Positions 42,101 through 57,100 of a stretch of 64,000 nt of DNA are shown here, one piece after another. The stretch is from Penelope pileata (lineage: Eukaryota > Chordata > Aves > Galliformes > Cracidae). Both the position numbers and the translations under genes were made by a program. How positions within the stretch are numbered: the first letter of the stretch is position 1; every line of letters begins with the position of its first letter. Where the stretch lies: positions 186,001 through 250,000 of the forward strand of contig WBMW01004850.1 of assembly GCA_013396635.1 (NCBI GenBank), read 5' to 3'. The notes beneath the pieces are model-generated. The model did no database searches. It saw nothing but the letters and a program-made list of their open reading frames with translations, and had not been told where the DNA came from.

Positions 42101-45100
42101 TTTGCAAAAGGCTGTTTGTTCTAAGGAAATAAGAATTCTTAAAGGTTATGCAGAGAAGAGCACTATAACATGATGTATCCAGAGCAGATCCTACCTGACT
42201 GACCCTCTCATAACATTGACTGTTCTGCATCTTCCTGTCATTGTCACCACCTGCAGTCTGCGTCGCGGGCTCTTCTGTTATTTCAAGAAACTACACAAAG
42301 TATGGAATGATGTGAAAATGTAGCACAAAAAAATACTGTGATATGAAACATGCATAAATAAGTCAGTGACATGTCTTAAAAGAAAACAAAAAAAGCCTGT
42401 AATACAAAGTAACAAACACTGAATTAGATTTCTTCAACAAGATCAAAGGAAATTAATATAAAAACCAGGACTGATTCATACTACAGTGAAACCTTATTTT
42501 ATACATTCCTTCTTTTTTATTTAACCCTCTCCCCTCAAATAGTACAAAACCAAATGAACATCATTTATCCTCTCCTGACAAAGGACCCCTATCCTCAGCC
42601 AGGCTCTCTCTGTGCCTATTTTATTTTCCCACTTCCAGAATTCATTTTCCCTTGCTACACAATTAAGGCTTTTCTCCAGCATCCAAGACACAGACACTTT
42701 AAAAAGAAAGCATATGTAGCTTGCTAAAAAGAGTTACTGTAACAAAGGTTACATCTGCTTTGTCTTGCCTAAATTTGCCAATTTGTAGCAAATGGTGTCA
42801 AATTCACCTGTGAGAAGACCCTGGGAGCTGCATTGGCTAAGCAAGCTTTGGTCTTCTTTTTGTTAATATACTGAGTATATAGTCATGCAGAAAAATGCAA
42901 ATAATTTATTTACATTTCTGGCTACATTTTGGTAGTTTACAGAGTAAAATGGGTGCTTTCTGGGAGAGTTCTTGAAGGCACTGTGGTATAATTTTTGCAA
43001 GATACAGTATTTTAGGTACACATTGACATGAAATTTCAACAGAGGTTCCCAGACTGTGGCAGATCTGAGCCAGAGAGCAGGTCCAACCACACAAGCAGCG
43101 ACCACATACCATGCTGGGAAGAACGAGCATTAGAACAACACAGGGGAAAGCACAAGGCTGGGTAAAGGAGTATGAGAGCACAGCACAGAGCCTCTGTATC
43201 ACAGCAGATGGCATCCAAACAACTGCATTTAAAGAACACTGAACTAGAACTTCAACCACATTGGACATTTATGTCATCTTGTTTATAGCAACTTTTTTCA
43301 ACCTAATAGAAAAAGATGGTTATTTAAGATCTTTGCTGCTAGAACCTCATTAAAAATTAGAAACATGCCAGAGTGATGGTAAATATCAATGATGCTGTGC
43401 CTAGGATGCCTAAACCACAGGTATAGCACTGGCACAACAGATTCAAACTTATATTAGATAAAAATTTTTACTCTTAAAGCACCAGTGCCAACAATACAGC
43501 ACTGCTGTGTCTAACAATTGTGTTTTGGTGTGACTGGAGCTAAAGAAAAACTACCTTAAGACAAGAAAATCAGAATCTTGAGCACAGTTACAAAAAAAGC
43601 AGTAAATTGAGATTACAGGTACAGAGACTCAGATGACACACTGGAAGGAATAAACTGCTGCCTCGTGGTTGTGGATGCGATATTTATAGTTTTGATGGAT
43701 ATAAAGTGCAGAGCTGAAACTTGTGACACTAAAAGAAAAGCCTGCTTCCCCTCTCTCACATGCTGTAAAGTCTTGGCTCTCAGCACGTCAATCCAACTGC
43801 AGACAAACAGGATTCTGCAGGGAGGGTTATTTTTACTTCCTAAGAACACGGGGAATTGAACGCATGTGTGGGTTTGGGCTGTTTTTTTTTTTTAATTGAG
43901 CACAAAAGGTGCACATAAATGTGTATGTGAAATAAATGAGAAAAGCTTTTTTTTTTTTTNNNNNNNNNNNNNNNNNNNNNNNNNNNNNNNNNNNNNNNNN
44001 NNNNNNNNNNNNTTTTAATCTTCCAACCCCTAGCAGTATAAACAACTCCAATGGCTTTAAGCAACTGGATAGTGTAGTATATTAATATATTTGCCTTTCA
44101 TTATTAGAAACCTACATTCAAAATTAACTTTGGAGTCATGTTTCAATTATCTTGGTATTTTCACTTAAAATTTGGTTTTCTAGGACAACACAAAATAGAG
44201 ATAATCCGAAAACTATAGGAAGACACAGATAGGACTGCAGTACGTAGCAGGAGCATGCATTAAAGACACATTTTAATTGCAATCATGGGAAATTCGCAGT
44301 CCAGTAGTATTAGCTATTATAAAACACTGCAAAGTTTTAATCTTCCATATAGAGATTGATGTCATCAAACCCTACATTTGCATATTAAAATTAAACTTAT
44401 TTGCACATCTACCTTACGCACCTAATGCAACCGCCTTCTCTGACTCAACATTTTCTAGCATATGAGTTTCCCAGGCCAATAGTGGGCTTAATAAGTGATG
44501 TTGCTCAGAATGAAACCATTACATAAAACCAACAGGCTACACCACACACTGTCACAAGAAATGACTGCAGTTTAAGCCTGGTCCTGTGTCTAAGAGGCTG
44601 AAAAGAAACTCTCTGTGCTCCAAGGAACATAATCTAACGTTCAACAAAATATTAGAAGAAAATAAGTGGCTTAAGGCCAGAAAAAAGTCTACTGAGAATA
44701 AGCAGCCTGTTAAAGGTATTTCCTTGGGGACTGAAAACCTTGAGAATGTTTTTCCTAAATGAACCACTGATATGCTTGGTTTATAAAGATCCCTGGAGCC
44801 CTGAAGGCTGAAATCACTGAGGCTGCTTCTCTCAGACAAAGCAGATGTTCAGAGGACAGTACAAAAACAACCTTTTTCTATCCTCCTCCCTCCTTCCCAA
44901 ACACGAAGCCAAGAAACAGAGTAGCAGGGGCTGTCAGGCCTTTGGGAGATGCCCTGCAGAGACCCCAACATGCAGATTCATCTGATTTGTGCTCCAGCTT
45001 TGTAAAGGAAAAGAAAGATAGGTTCATTTTAAGAACCTGAGAAGTGTACATCTTTCTGCGTCTGTCCCAGTTCCTCTTATAGCACATATGTTAGCATCAT

Positions 45101-48100
45101 CTCAGCACTACCTGCCAACAAATTCTAGCCCAAAATGCACATAAAAAATAGAACTTGGTCTTTCTGACTGTGGTTATTAATATGCAAAATACACTGCTGT
45201 AACAATGCAGAGCCTGAGAAGCAGGTAGCCATTTATTGCCAAGACTGATGAAATGGCACCCTCTAAACTAAAAAAAATCTAATTACAGATCCTTTAGCAT
45301 TTGAGCTCTATAGTACTGTCATCATCCTGACACAGGAAAAAATACCATATTTTACTCTTCTATGTCTGCTACCAGAATTTTGAGGCATTATACTTTACAG
45401 GCTTCACTCTTTGTCATTCTACCTCTCATCTCATGTTGGCAGCTCCCTAAGTAAGTAACCTCGTGTGTTCTTTTCATGCTGAGACAAACGCATGATCACA
45501 ATATCCTGTCACGATAATCTTAGGACACGAACTCCTTTGCTATTGACTATGGCATCAGTGGGGGTGCAGCACCCTCTGCAGGATGGCAGGGCAAAGTACC
45601 TGAACGATTCATCTAAGGAAAGTGCCAGCACTCTGAAGCAGATCACCCACAAGGTTTTCAGTGCTAAGCTGTTACAATAACCTGTAAATTCAATATTTTA
45701 ATAAAATTCACAACATCCCTGAAGCTTGTTCTATAATTTAAACGTATTTTCCATTAAAACATGTTCCAATTAAAGGTAATGTCTTAAAACTGAAAATGCA
45801 AGGATGTTTTGTGACTTCTGATACCAAAGGAATTTGTGTCCTGTAATAAAATTATTATGACAGGATATTGCTTTCTTTATAAAGCAAAATTAACTCTTTC
45901 TTCCCCTTTCAATTGACAAAACCAACAGATCACAGACCCAAGAAATATTTTAACCTACACTGTTTCCTTAAAATCTACTAAGCACACCACTGAACACTTG
46001 CTGAACTGAGCTGACTCTCTCTTGTGTTAAACTCTTAAATTTGCTTACATCATTAATTTAATAAATTATTATAAGGAATTAGCGATCTAAACTCCTCAGG
46101 TCTTAGGTCACTCTACGTTGATACAAATGATTCCTAAATGTACATCAGATGGGAGAGTCAGATTCAGTGCTTAACACTGAACACCTACCTCACTCTGGTT
46201 TAATATCTTCAGTGCTTCCTTCCCTGGAGAACCTGCTGTACAGAATCCGAGTTGTTTTTTCATAAGTTCTTGATTAATTGACTGCAGATCCTTAACCATC
46301 AAGAGAAGATCAGTAACCTAAGCACCCAAGGGAAGAACAAGCAAAACTGGTAACATCCATGCTAGCAGGGAAACAAATTAGGATATGTAAACCTCTAGGT
46401 AAATCTGAACTGCAGAGCTGGAAAGCCTGGACTTCTATATCTGCTCATGAGGCAATCTCCTTGTATGTATGGATAACATGACAACATATTGGTAACTTTG
46501 GGTTCAAGAAATCTTAACTCGGAAGACCATAGTTTCCAGCCAAGTTATTAAGTTGAAGCAACAAATTTCGTAATTCAGTAGCAGAAAGAAACACAAGGGC
46601 ACCTCACAACAACAGGCTGGTTTGTGAAGAAACCTTTTGGTGCCAGCAACTTTTGGGAAGCCAGCATTACATGGAAATAGTAATACTCAGAAACAATCTG
46701 TTCTTGTACCTCGAACACCCTTCATGAGACACTACCACTCTGAGCAGTTTCACCGATATAAAATCTGTACCAGAGTGAGCAATCACGTTCAGGGCTCTCA
46801 AGCAGACTTCAGTGTCACAGACTTGTGTAGTTATATCAAGAAGGCAGTGTTTGCAGAAGAAGGTGAGATGTTTTTATTAGAACAATTAATGTATTTGCAA
46901 AAAATATAAAAAATCAGTATTCAGGCATACAATCTCTTTTTCAGGTAAGAAATGGTTTATAAACATCTTTTGCTAATGAGAGTCCCTGAGCATGCCAAAG
47001 GAAATATGTTCAGAGATAAGTGCTATACTCAGAATGGGACTGAGACACAATCTGGGGCTCTTTTATAGACACCTACTTGGTGTAAAGCAAGCTTGTTCCT
47101 TCAGATTACCCACCTCCAGACTTTGAACACCTGCCTACCATTCAGTTGGCCAAGAGAAATGGAAAACTTCACTTTTGTTCCCTCCCAAACAATTACATTC
47201 CACATAGTTCCTTATCATAAATTGGTGCACTGCTCAGAGATCAACGTGCAGGATGATGAGTAAGAACAGTTTTCTGAACTCCAATACTGATTTATTGTTT
47301 GACAATTGTCTGCACATTTAATCTCTGAATTTCAGTTCTACTTACATAGAATGAAGATAATATTAACCTACCTCAGGGTTATTTTTAAACATTCCATATT
47401 CATCAAAAGATTTCTAAAGCCTAGGATGGAGTGTGCTATACAGAAGAATAAATTACAGACACTACTACCATCTTCATGATTAAAAAAGGCAGGTGAGATA
47501 CGCATTGTAGGATACTTAATACAAAAAGTTTTCTTTGGAGTTGGTATACCTAATGAACACTAAAATATGGCATTGAGTCTGAAACTTGAATCCAGCTGTC
47601 TAACTCCTTTAAAAGCTTTGCAGCAACCCATCCACCTCCCAGTTGACTCTGAAGCTCGTGTCATGCAATAAACAGTTCATAAAAGGTGGATCACAAACCA
47701 CACAGATCAAATCCTTTCAGAACTACCAAGCCATACCTAAATAAAGAAAATGCTTCTTTCTGTGAGAGATGCACAAACTATAAATGAAGCTGAATTAAGT
47801 CATTAAAAACAGTAAATAAGAAAACAGATCAATACCTTTTTCTTAAGCTCTTCAAGAGACAGATGGTCTATCTGTAGATTTAAATGATCTTGCTCTCCTA
47901 AGCAAATACTCATATAAGATGTTTGATCTCCACAGAAAGATAGTGTTTCATCTATCAAAACAGCCAACAGCAGGAATTATTTCAGAAATTATTTGTTTGC
48001 AGGAAAACAAAGCATGAAATGCAAAGCCAGGACTTTTCAAATGAGAGCCTACTAGGAAGCCAGGGGGAGGCCTGTTAAAATGTTTCATTCCCCAAAATAA

Positions 48101-51100
48101 GCTTTATGTTCAATTGAACAAATTTTGTCCTCACATTTCTTTGTGCTCCTGACAACTAGGCACGCTGTATTTTCTGTGGTTACCAGCATGAGTTGTGACT
48201 ATAGCTCCACATTATAATTTGCATATTTAGTATTACATTTAGAAATAATTTTTAGGAAGGATAAGTAAGGCATGAATAGTTACTCAAACTATATTTTTAT
48301 GAACTCAAAGCCTCCAGGCAAAGAGCCAGGTTAGACAAAGTTACAGATTTTATTTTGCTTTGGGGTCAAAAGAATTGAAAATTAATGGAATTGAAAATAC
48401 TTATTCATTTCCTCTATAAGCGCGTGACTGGTCTGTTATGTTTCAATAAACACCTGTTCATTTACAGCATAGATGACAATTAATTCTTCAATATTAACTC
48501 ACTGCATAGTAAGAAAGCATATCTAAATTATGACAAAGAATCCAAATTCTACTCCTAAACTCCATGGCAGCTGCAGGGACTCAGCTCTTCACAAATGATC
48601 ACAAAATTTCAGAGCCTTCTTCCCTAGCAGTCACCCCTACAGCTCAGCTGCTTTTGACAACTGGACCCATGAGCACCCACAAGTCCTTCTGGCTTCTCCT
48701 CATTGCTCATCACCTCTTTACTTTTGAGGTTGGAAACTCTGAAAAGGCAGAAGCTCATCCTTTGTCAAAGTTGCGCAGGGAATGATGTCAAAATTGAAAC
48801 TCTACGTTGAAAGGGCAAGTGAACAGGTTTTATTGGTTTTCAATATATCCCCTGACAATGAAACAGCTATATCTGCACATGCAGTGAACTATCTTTAACT
48901 ATGTCCACTTGCATCATTCATTTCTACATTTAAGTATATACTAAGAACATGTTAAAAGAAGTAAAATATAGAAAATATATATATTTAGAAGCTCTAATAT
49001 TTCTGAATAAACTACAAAACGGTTAAAACTACTTTTTTCTTCTCTGGAAATACTTCTTGTGTTAGGAGGAGTCTACCAATTTCCTGAGACACAAGCTCTT
49101 CATCAAAGTACTGTCAAAATAATTAAATTCCAGGGACAGAAAGTGATCCCATGGCCACAGATTTATTCAAAGCCAGAAATCTGATTTCTGCAGAAAACAG
49201 TAAATTCTATGGGTACAAAACTGTAGGCAGCTCAAAATGATCACTGCAGTAGAATTGTCATGGAATTACTAACATTTGCTGCAGGGAAAGAGAAAAGCTG
49301 TCCCTCTGTATAATGCTCTGATTACTTGAAGACATTCTGTTACAAATCCCCCAAATAATTTTCAGTACAGAAGGACAAAAAAAAAAAGTCTTTTTACACC
49401 TTTATCTACCTCCAAACATTTCTTCTCCATCACAGCAAACTGACTGTAATAAAACCAGTTTTCTTTTGTGCAAGATCATCAAGAAAAGGGATGGGCTGTA
49501 CACGTATACGGACCTTGTCGGTTTTTAACATCCTTGATCTGATTTTCTAAGACCCTCTGTAGATTCCGATTAGCTAGAATGTCATCTTCGAGTTGTTTTC
49601 GTAACATGAAGACGTTGTTTAGCTCCGTCTGCAAGCTATTTAAACTACAGAAAAGGAGAAAAACAAAAACCTTTAAGATTTGGATTCATAACATTCTGCT
49701 GGACATAGCAGCTTCTTTTGTACACCCAGGCTTCCACACAGACCCCAGTTCACAGCAGCCATCACTGTTTTTTGTCACATCACTGCATCATTTTGATGTG
49801 TAAGAATAAACAAATCCCTACGCAGAAAGATAAGACTAAACCTTTACATCCACATCCTCTTCTCGCTGTTCTGAAATGTGCTAATTTGAAATCAGCTTAA
49901 ACATGACAGATATATTGGACTGGCCAACTTCTGTGAAATTTTTTTTAAAGGAAAACCAAAATGACTAACTTCAGCGTATTCTATTAGATGGTGACCATGG
50001 AAACTTTGTTCCCTTGCTACAGAACAATACTACACAATCTAATTCTCCACTAAAAAAAATAATAAAAAAATCATGTTTCATTGAAAATACGACTCAGGCA
50101 CAATCCAACTACTTTATTTCTTCTGTTAGCCAGCAGTCTGCAAAAAGACCTTTTAAGTTTAAGTTGTGTCAATTATCTCAATCAGGTATAAATTTCAAAA
50201 CTTGAAAATGACAATTTGTCAACATGAATTAATTCTTTAAGCAGCTTTTCTTCCCACATAGTCACTGAAGTGCTTGCTTTAGCATCAGTCACTGCCCCCT
50301 AGTTCTCAGGGTCAGCACATCCAGCTGTACCCTGCTAGATCATCCCCATTACCCTTCACCAGCACCAACAAGGCACTTATGATCAGCCCATAAAAAGACT
50401 TAAGTATTCTAAAACCTGAAATTGTAACAGAATGAAATAAATTGGATTTAATAATAAATAATAAGGTGTTACTGAACTCATTGTATTATTTATTCTGACA
50501 TTTAATTCACTACAAACCTGAGTATTTTAAGATAAACTATGCTGCTGTAGAATTTCCAATCTACTACCTAAGAATTCAGGAATCTTTCAAAAAAATTCAA
50601 ATCTGCCTAACAGGAGACTATACAGGAGCAAACAGTGTATCATACTTGCATGAGAATAACAGCATACTGCAGAAACACATTAATTAAAAGGCAGTATATA
50701 TGAAGAGATTCTCAGTCTGTCTTCTGACAAGTGTGCTGCTGTCAGTGTTTCTTGCACATGAACCCACTGCTATACCTACCTCTCCCTGGCTCAGAAATGT
50801 CTTTGAAGAGAAAGCCCTCTTAAATGCTCAGCAAAAATTAAGAAGAAAAACAAACCAACACGTTACTAGAAGCTAAGTAAGCACATTTTCTCCTTTTCAT
50901 GAGCTAAAGGTTTTATGAGAATAAGCATCGATTCTCTGCTTGGAGAGACAAGAAATGTCTTGGTACTGACACCAGGTAGCTTATTTTGAAAAATACCCAT
51001 TCAAGTTGCACAGTCAGCTACAGTTATAATTTTCCCCATTTGAAAGATACTGTAAGAAAAGCTGGTAGCAGAACTGTTTCTTTGTTGTTGTCATTACTGT

Positions 51101-54100
51101 GCAGCACTGACACAATCACCTCATCCTCAGACTGGGTTTCAACAGTGGGGCATCCTTTGTGCGAAGCCCTGAGACAAACTGCCTTCTTCCTTCATTTGGT
51201 GATTGCCACAAAAGCCATTGCTCTTTTCCTGGAGATAAGAAATAATCTCCACAGCCTGGCTTCTATCACTACTTCTAATGAAAAAGATTTTATTATCTAA
51301 AACAGTTTCTGAGCTGTGGCCAAGCACGGGATGGCATTACCATTAATGTGCCTAATTCAAGTACTAGATCTCATCTACTTCAGTGCTACTCACTTGCTGG
51401 TTTCCAAACTACAGTTGTCTATACACTGACTGCAAAATACAAACAGTTGGCAGGTGTGAGCCATTGCCTTCAGGCAGGAAGCTGGAGCTGCCTCCTAAAT
51501 GTTCCCAAGACCTAATGAAGATATTTGTAATTATAACAGTAAAAGTACATTTTAATAAAACAACAATATATCTTTTACCCGAAGGCTAGGAATTTTCTTT
51601 ATTTCATCCTAACATCTCTTCCTCAACTGCCAAGCAACAGCAGAATACAAAGTGGGTAAGAGATTTCTTTCTAAAATGTTGTGCTCTTTGATTTGAAAAG
51701 GTTGAAAAGCACTACCTCCTGCCATTTGCAGTGCTTCTGAATGCTTTATATTGAAAGAATGCTAAGAAAATTTCACTTACTCTATTTTGTTTAAACCTTA
51801 CTTTATTATATCCTCATCAAAATCTTCTCAGTGCCAATTCTAAAATAAGCATTGTCTGTATTTGAGAAGGAGTATACTACAGTAAATCATCCAGCACTGA
51901 ACAACTGACTGTGGTTTGGTTTTTCCCCTACATTCCAACACAGGACAAGAACTTCCTCTGGAAATCTACCTGCTTACTTTGGTACACAAATGGATATCTG
52001 GCTCAGCTGGAAATGAAATCCAAAGATAAATATTTTCAGAAGCATTTAGGCAATTGAGATAACATAACCTTCATTACAAAAATAATTTCTCTTTTAAGGA
52101 GATTACTACAGCGAGTTTATCCTCTGTTAACAACTGGCCTGTACAAAATATTGACTGCTCCAGTTAAGCTGCACCTTTGTTCACAACTTCTAACTTTGTC
52201 TCTTTGAGTTCAGATTATCTCTGAAAATAGATAAAGTACTTACCTATCTGATTCTTTAAAGGTCTTCACTAGGGTAGAATAAATATTTTGTTCCTTTTTT
52301 AATGCAAGGATCAGCTTTTCGTATTCAGATTCTTTCTTTTCCTAAATTAAAAAAAAAAAAGACCATAGTTATCACACGATGTAATTTTTAAGTCTGTGTG
52401 TCTACAACACTGTGCAGACATGCAAAGAAGAAAAGGTGGAAAGAGAAATTCAGAAGTCACCGAACAGGAGTGCTCACCTCAAAAGCGTAAAACAAATCTG
52501 GAAATGACTTATGGTACTTAAATCAGCTGTTATGACAGGAGGTGAATAGTGGGTTGCTATTTACCTCCCATAGTTCCATATCTAAATCCTGCTTCATCCC
52601 AGAACAACCTGGCAGGTGGCTGCCATCGGGGAGGAAAGGGAAAGGCAAGTACAGCAGTCCAAACCCCAAGTGCACATTGTAGGACACCATCCTAACAGTC
52701 CTCACTCCATTCTCTGGATAAAATTGGCTTTCTCTGGAGCTGGGTTTCTGCAAATTCTGTTCCATTTCTGAACAAAAAGGTCTGTATTGAGCCAACAAAT
52801 ACAGGATGAACACACCAGCCACGTGCTCGTCGAGTTCACCTTCTGAACACTCAGCTGGGTCACTACAAGCTGCTTTCTTTCCTTGTACAAAGGACACTGT
52901 TTGCCTGCAGTCTTGCTCACAGAAGGTAAATTATTGTTAGAATAAATCCAGACTCCTATGCTACTTTCTCAGTAAGCATCCACTGTAAGTTCCCGAGACT
53001 TTTTTCAATCCAAAACAACCACTCAGCCACTTTTTCAGCAGGAAGCAAAAAATACTTCTATTTAAAGGAGTATTTGCTTGCGCATATTACATAAAAATAT
53101 CTAAGATGTCAGCCAGCTCAGAAGAGAAAATAACTGGGATATCTATAAGAAATGTAGACGTATTAATGTCAGGCACAGTATCTCCCATCTCTGTCTGAGA
53201 AGAAAACGCCATGTTGCTTCTCCCAGTTTTCCTTTCCGACTGAAAATGGAGAGCACAAATAAAAGAAGTGCCACAGCTAGGGGGAACGTGTATGGCTCCA
53301 GCATGACGAGATAACTCCAGAGAACAAGAATGAAAGGTAATTCTATTTTCTCCATATTACAACCTCAAAATTGGAAACTAAACTCTCAAGAGATACTAAA
53401 TCATTAGTGAACAGATCATTAACAGGGAAGAAATCTACACCCAGGAGTTTTAAGCAGCTGTTACTACTTCAATTTTAGTTCCTAAGCCAGGAATTGCAAC
53501 AAAAATTCAGCTACAGTGGAACCTCGTTAATTCACACTAACGATGCAGGGACTGTTAATTTGAAAAATTCATATTCTGCAAAGTAAACAGCACAAAAGCA
53601 AGGACAACTGTTGTTTACTTTTAATTATTTATGCTTGTACTTCACAGTGTGCTAGCAAACATGCTAAATAATATTTTGCAAATGTAATCAAGTTTTGATC
53701 GAATTATTTCCGTTGAGATAATCGGCATCACAGATCTCACTGCTGAAGGAGCAGCTCCTGCCACCTCGCCCCGCGGGCTCGGAAGCAGCGACCCTGGCTT
53801 TGTGTGTGCTCACCGTGTGCTGCTGCCAGCACCCCAGTGGCAGCCGTACCCTAAGAAACATTCCAAGGTTCGAGTGTGGTTTATACATTAAATACTATTT
53901 TATAAATGAATGGCAAAATTTTGAGATTAATGTCAAGCTTACTGTCACAATGAGCAGAGAAACACACAGCAATGACTTCTGCTGACTGAGTGCTGAGAAA
54001 CACAAACATGAGATGGGCAATCCACAGTCCATTAATTAAAAAAATGCTTAAAGTGTCAAAAAGTAAATCTTACAGCCTGAGCTAAGAGCTCCTACCAAAG

Positions 54101-57100
54101 CACTGGAATCCCAGGCTTTCAGAATAGGCACTAGGCACGAAGTACACAGATTGCAATTCAGTTTGGAAAAAGTTTGATCACTGACAACGACACTGATCAA
54201 CAGAAAGGAACAGGAAGAGAGAACTCTTGACTTAATTTAGTTGGTTAACAGTCTGTTAAAAGTTCTAGTGAACTCTTCCATATGTCTGATATAAGCCTTA
54301 TTATTCCTGAAAACACCACAGCACTGTATCCTAATTAAAGCTCCTTCTGAGTAATGTCACTCGGAAGCGTTCACGGCACACCAATTAGATCCTGGCTGTC
54401 ACCGACTGCTCAGGGGCTGTGGCTGCTGCATTAGCAAAGCAGTGCCACACAGAGCCGTGCTTCTTCTCTTATGTTTCTTTTAAAATTTGTGTGCTAATTT
54501 AGTTCTACATTTGCACCAAAATCTGAGTAACCTCATGAAAACCTCCCAGTGTTTTTTTTTTTTCCTCCATTATGGGAGACAAGGGTTATTTCTTAATTCC
54601 AAATGTCACCGATTATAGGCAAATTATTACGAGCTCTAAATTCAGCCAGCTAGGTAAAGGTTAGCAAAATCATGAAGAAGCCTTCCTGATTATTCAGATT
54701 CTTTCATGAATAATAAGGTTGAGAAGACACATTTTTTTTGGTACATTATTACTGTCACTTCTAAATAAAGCGTAGGAGTGAATTATTCCAATCAACTTCC
54801 CAAAGGTACACAAAACATAAGGCAGCTCTGTAACTTACACAGACCATAATGCTGTGGGAGTTAATGAAACATTAAACCTCTTGACACATGGTGTGAGGGA
54901 AAATGTGTTAGAAGAGATAGCTGCAAGACATCCAGGACCATATTGCAGTGAAAGATTTATATTCCCGTGAAAGCAGGCAATCTAATACATTAAAGTCTAT
55001 ATTTAAATCTGAAATACTATTGCTAAGCAGCAGCGGTGGAAAACATAACTTATTTTCATTAAAAGGTTTCTCAAATCGTAAGCAATGAAACTAAAAGGTT
55101 TATATGTCCACAACAAGTAACCTCCTGGCAAAGTCACAGGAACATCCAGTTGCCTCACTGGGATCATTTCAAAATCTGTGAAGGTCAGGGGATGAGTGAT
55201 GGAGAGAAGGCCACCACCTGCACCCCACTGGTGACCGAGCCGTCAGTGGCAGGAACTGGTAATTCCTTCTAACCTTGCAGAGAACCCTACGGATGCTCTA
55301 CTACAAATGAAACAATCGCTAATAGGATTAAAATTGTTACAGGCCAGTGAGTCATAAATCTAAGGATGGAAATTACTACAGCTAAAGACTGTCGGTGACT
55401 TTTAGAAGATGTCATCTCAACCACGGAAAATGTCAAAACGCTGATGGCTCTGAGGAACTTATGGCCCTTCCTGCTGCTATATAAGGCAGGATCACTGGAC
55501 CAGAAACAGATCTGCAAATATCACTTCATCAGACTAACTCCTTTAAGATGAAACTTTTGCTAATATGGAAATGGTAAAACACACCAACCCCATCCATTCC
55601 CACCACCAGGCTGCATTCAGGGTAACAGGTGAAAAGCATTTGAAGCGTGTGAAGACATGGATATTGACAAAAAGGATTGCTGACTTCAACTGGAAGCTAA
55701 TTTCATCAGATCAGAAGCTGAACTACTTCCCAGTTTATGCATTCACAACATCAATTTGAAGAGACTGAAAGCAACAGCTACAAAGCACTGATCACTATTG
55801 AACAGACAGCGCGCTTGTACAACAGAAATCAGCCACGTCACTTTCCATCCTTATGATAACTCAGCAACGCTGCATCAGTTTCGCCAATTAGGACATGTCT
55901 ACAGAACTGCAACAACTGCACCAGTCCCAGTTCTCAGGACAGCCAACAACTGCAACAACCTTGCTACCTCAATGACTTTCATGCCTTGACTATAATTTCT
56001 CCAAATGCAGCAAATTAGACATCACCATTGCATGCACACAGTATCCCTCAATTCCCTGACTGCACAGCGTTAACTCCCTAAATACTGGAGTAATTATAAC
56101 TGAAGTCAAATAATGTGCTGATCACAAAGGAATTACAATGTGCCATGCTGTCTGCAGAAACACCAGGTTTGCCTTGCAGTGCATCAGCTGCCCTATTTCC
56201 TGCTCCACCCTCGAGTGGTATATAAGCTCCTCTTCTCAGAAACAGACATTATGGATGGATATTACAGCAAATCCAAGGATTTTTTTTTGGACACTTGGAG
56301 AATCAATTTAGAATTAAAACTCACACTGCTGTGGCTCATAACCTTGCATATAGCAGTAAGATGTGCAACACAACAGAACCCAGAAGCAAACCTAAAGGAT
56401 TGAGCAAGTGCCACCGTTCTCAATTTTCCTGCTTTTCTCTGTATTAAAATGAACTGCAAAGGTCTAAAAAACTGTTAGAAATGTATTTGCCTAACAAATT
56501 CTCCAACAAAAATAGCTTTGTAAGTAAAGGAGTACTGGTAGTGAGAGAACAGCATTAAGCACAAAATCAGCTAACTAAAGTTTTCCAAATTGTATGAGTT
56601 CATTGCATTTTGAAATTCTTTGCTGTTAAAAAATATTTAATTCTAAGACTTCATAGATACCAGAGTCAGCAGTTGCATGACTAACCTAATCATCTGTGCT
56701 CTCACATACTCCCTCCCACCTCCTCTCTCTCTAGCCCACGACAGTGGCTCAAGAATCCAAACTTTAATTAGAAACTGTCATTTATCTTCCCCGGCCTGGC
56801 CATGGCACCCAGCAGAGCTTTGGATGTTGGTTGCTTTAAAATTTATCATTACATTAAAATAAAGTAAAAAGGTATGATGAAAGAGAGAAAGTTCTGCATC
56901 TCTCAATTTAGTTTCTTCAACTTTAGAGATCAGTGAGGCCAGAAGAGCTCAGTTTCTGTTCTCTCTGGTGGGGAGGATCCTGCTGAGCATTTGCTGAGAG
57001 TTGGTGCAGCACTGCAAAGTCATCAAAGAGTCTAAAGCAGCCAATGAGAGCAGAGCTCTGGATAATCTGTGTTCAAAAACTTACGATTAATATGCCAAAA

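Noticed and set aside
43833..44064. Open frames running through the N gap
   Set aside because: They are artefacts of translating N as an unknown residue.
46637..46909. 90-codon plus-strand frame
   Set aside because: It is an isolated chance frame in an intron of the minus-strand gene, with no recognisable domain.
52523..52920. Overlapping 124- and 72-codon minus-strand frames as an extra exon
   Set aside because: There is no recognisable domain or coiled coil and no convincing acceptor/donor pair. The neighbouring exons already join in frame without it. A transcript hit would change this view.
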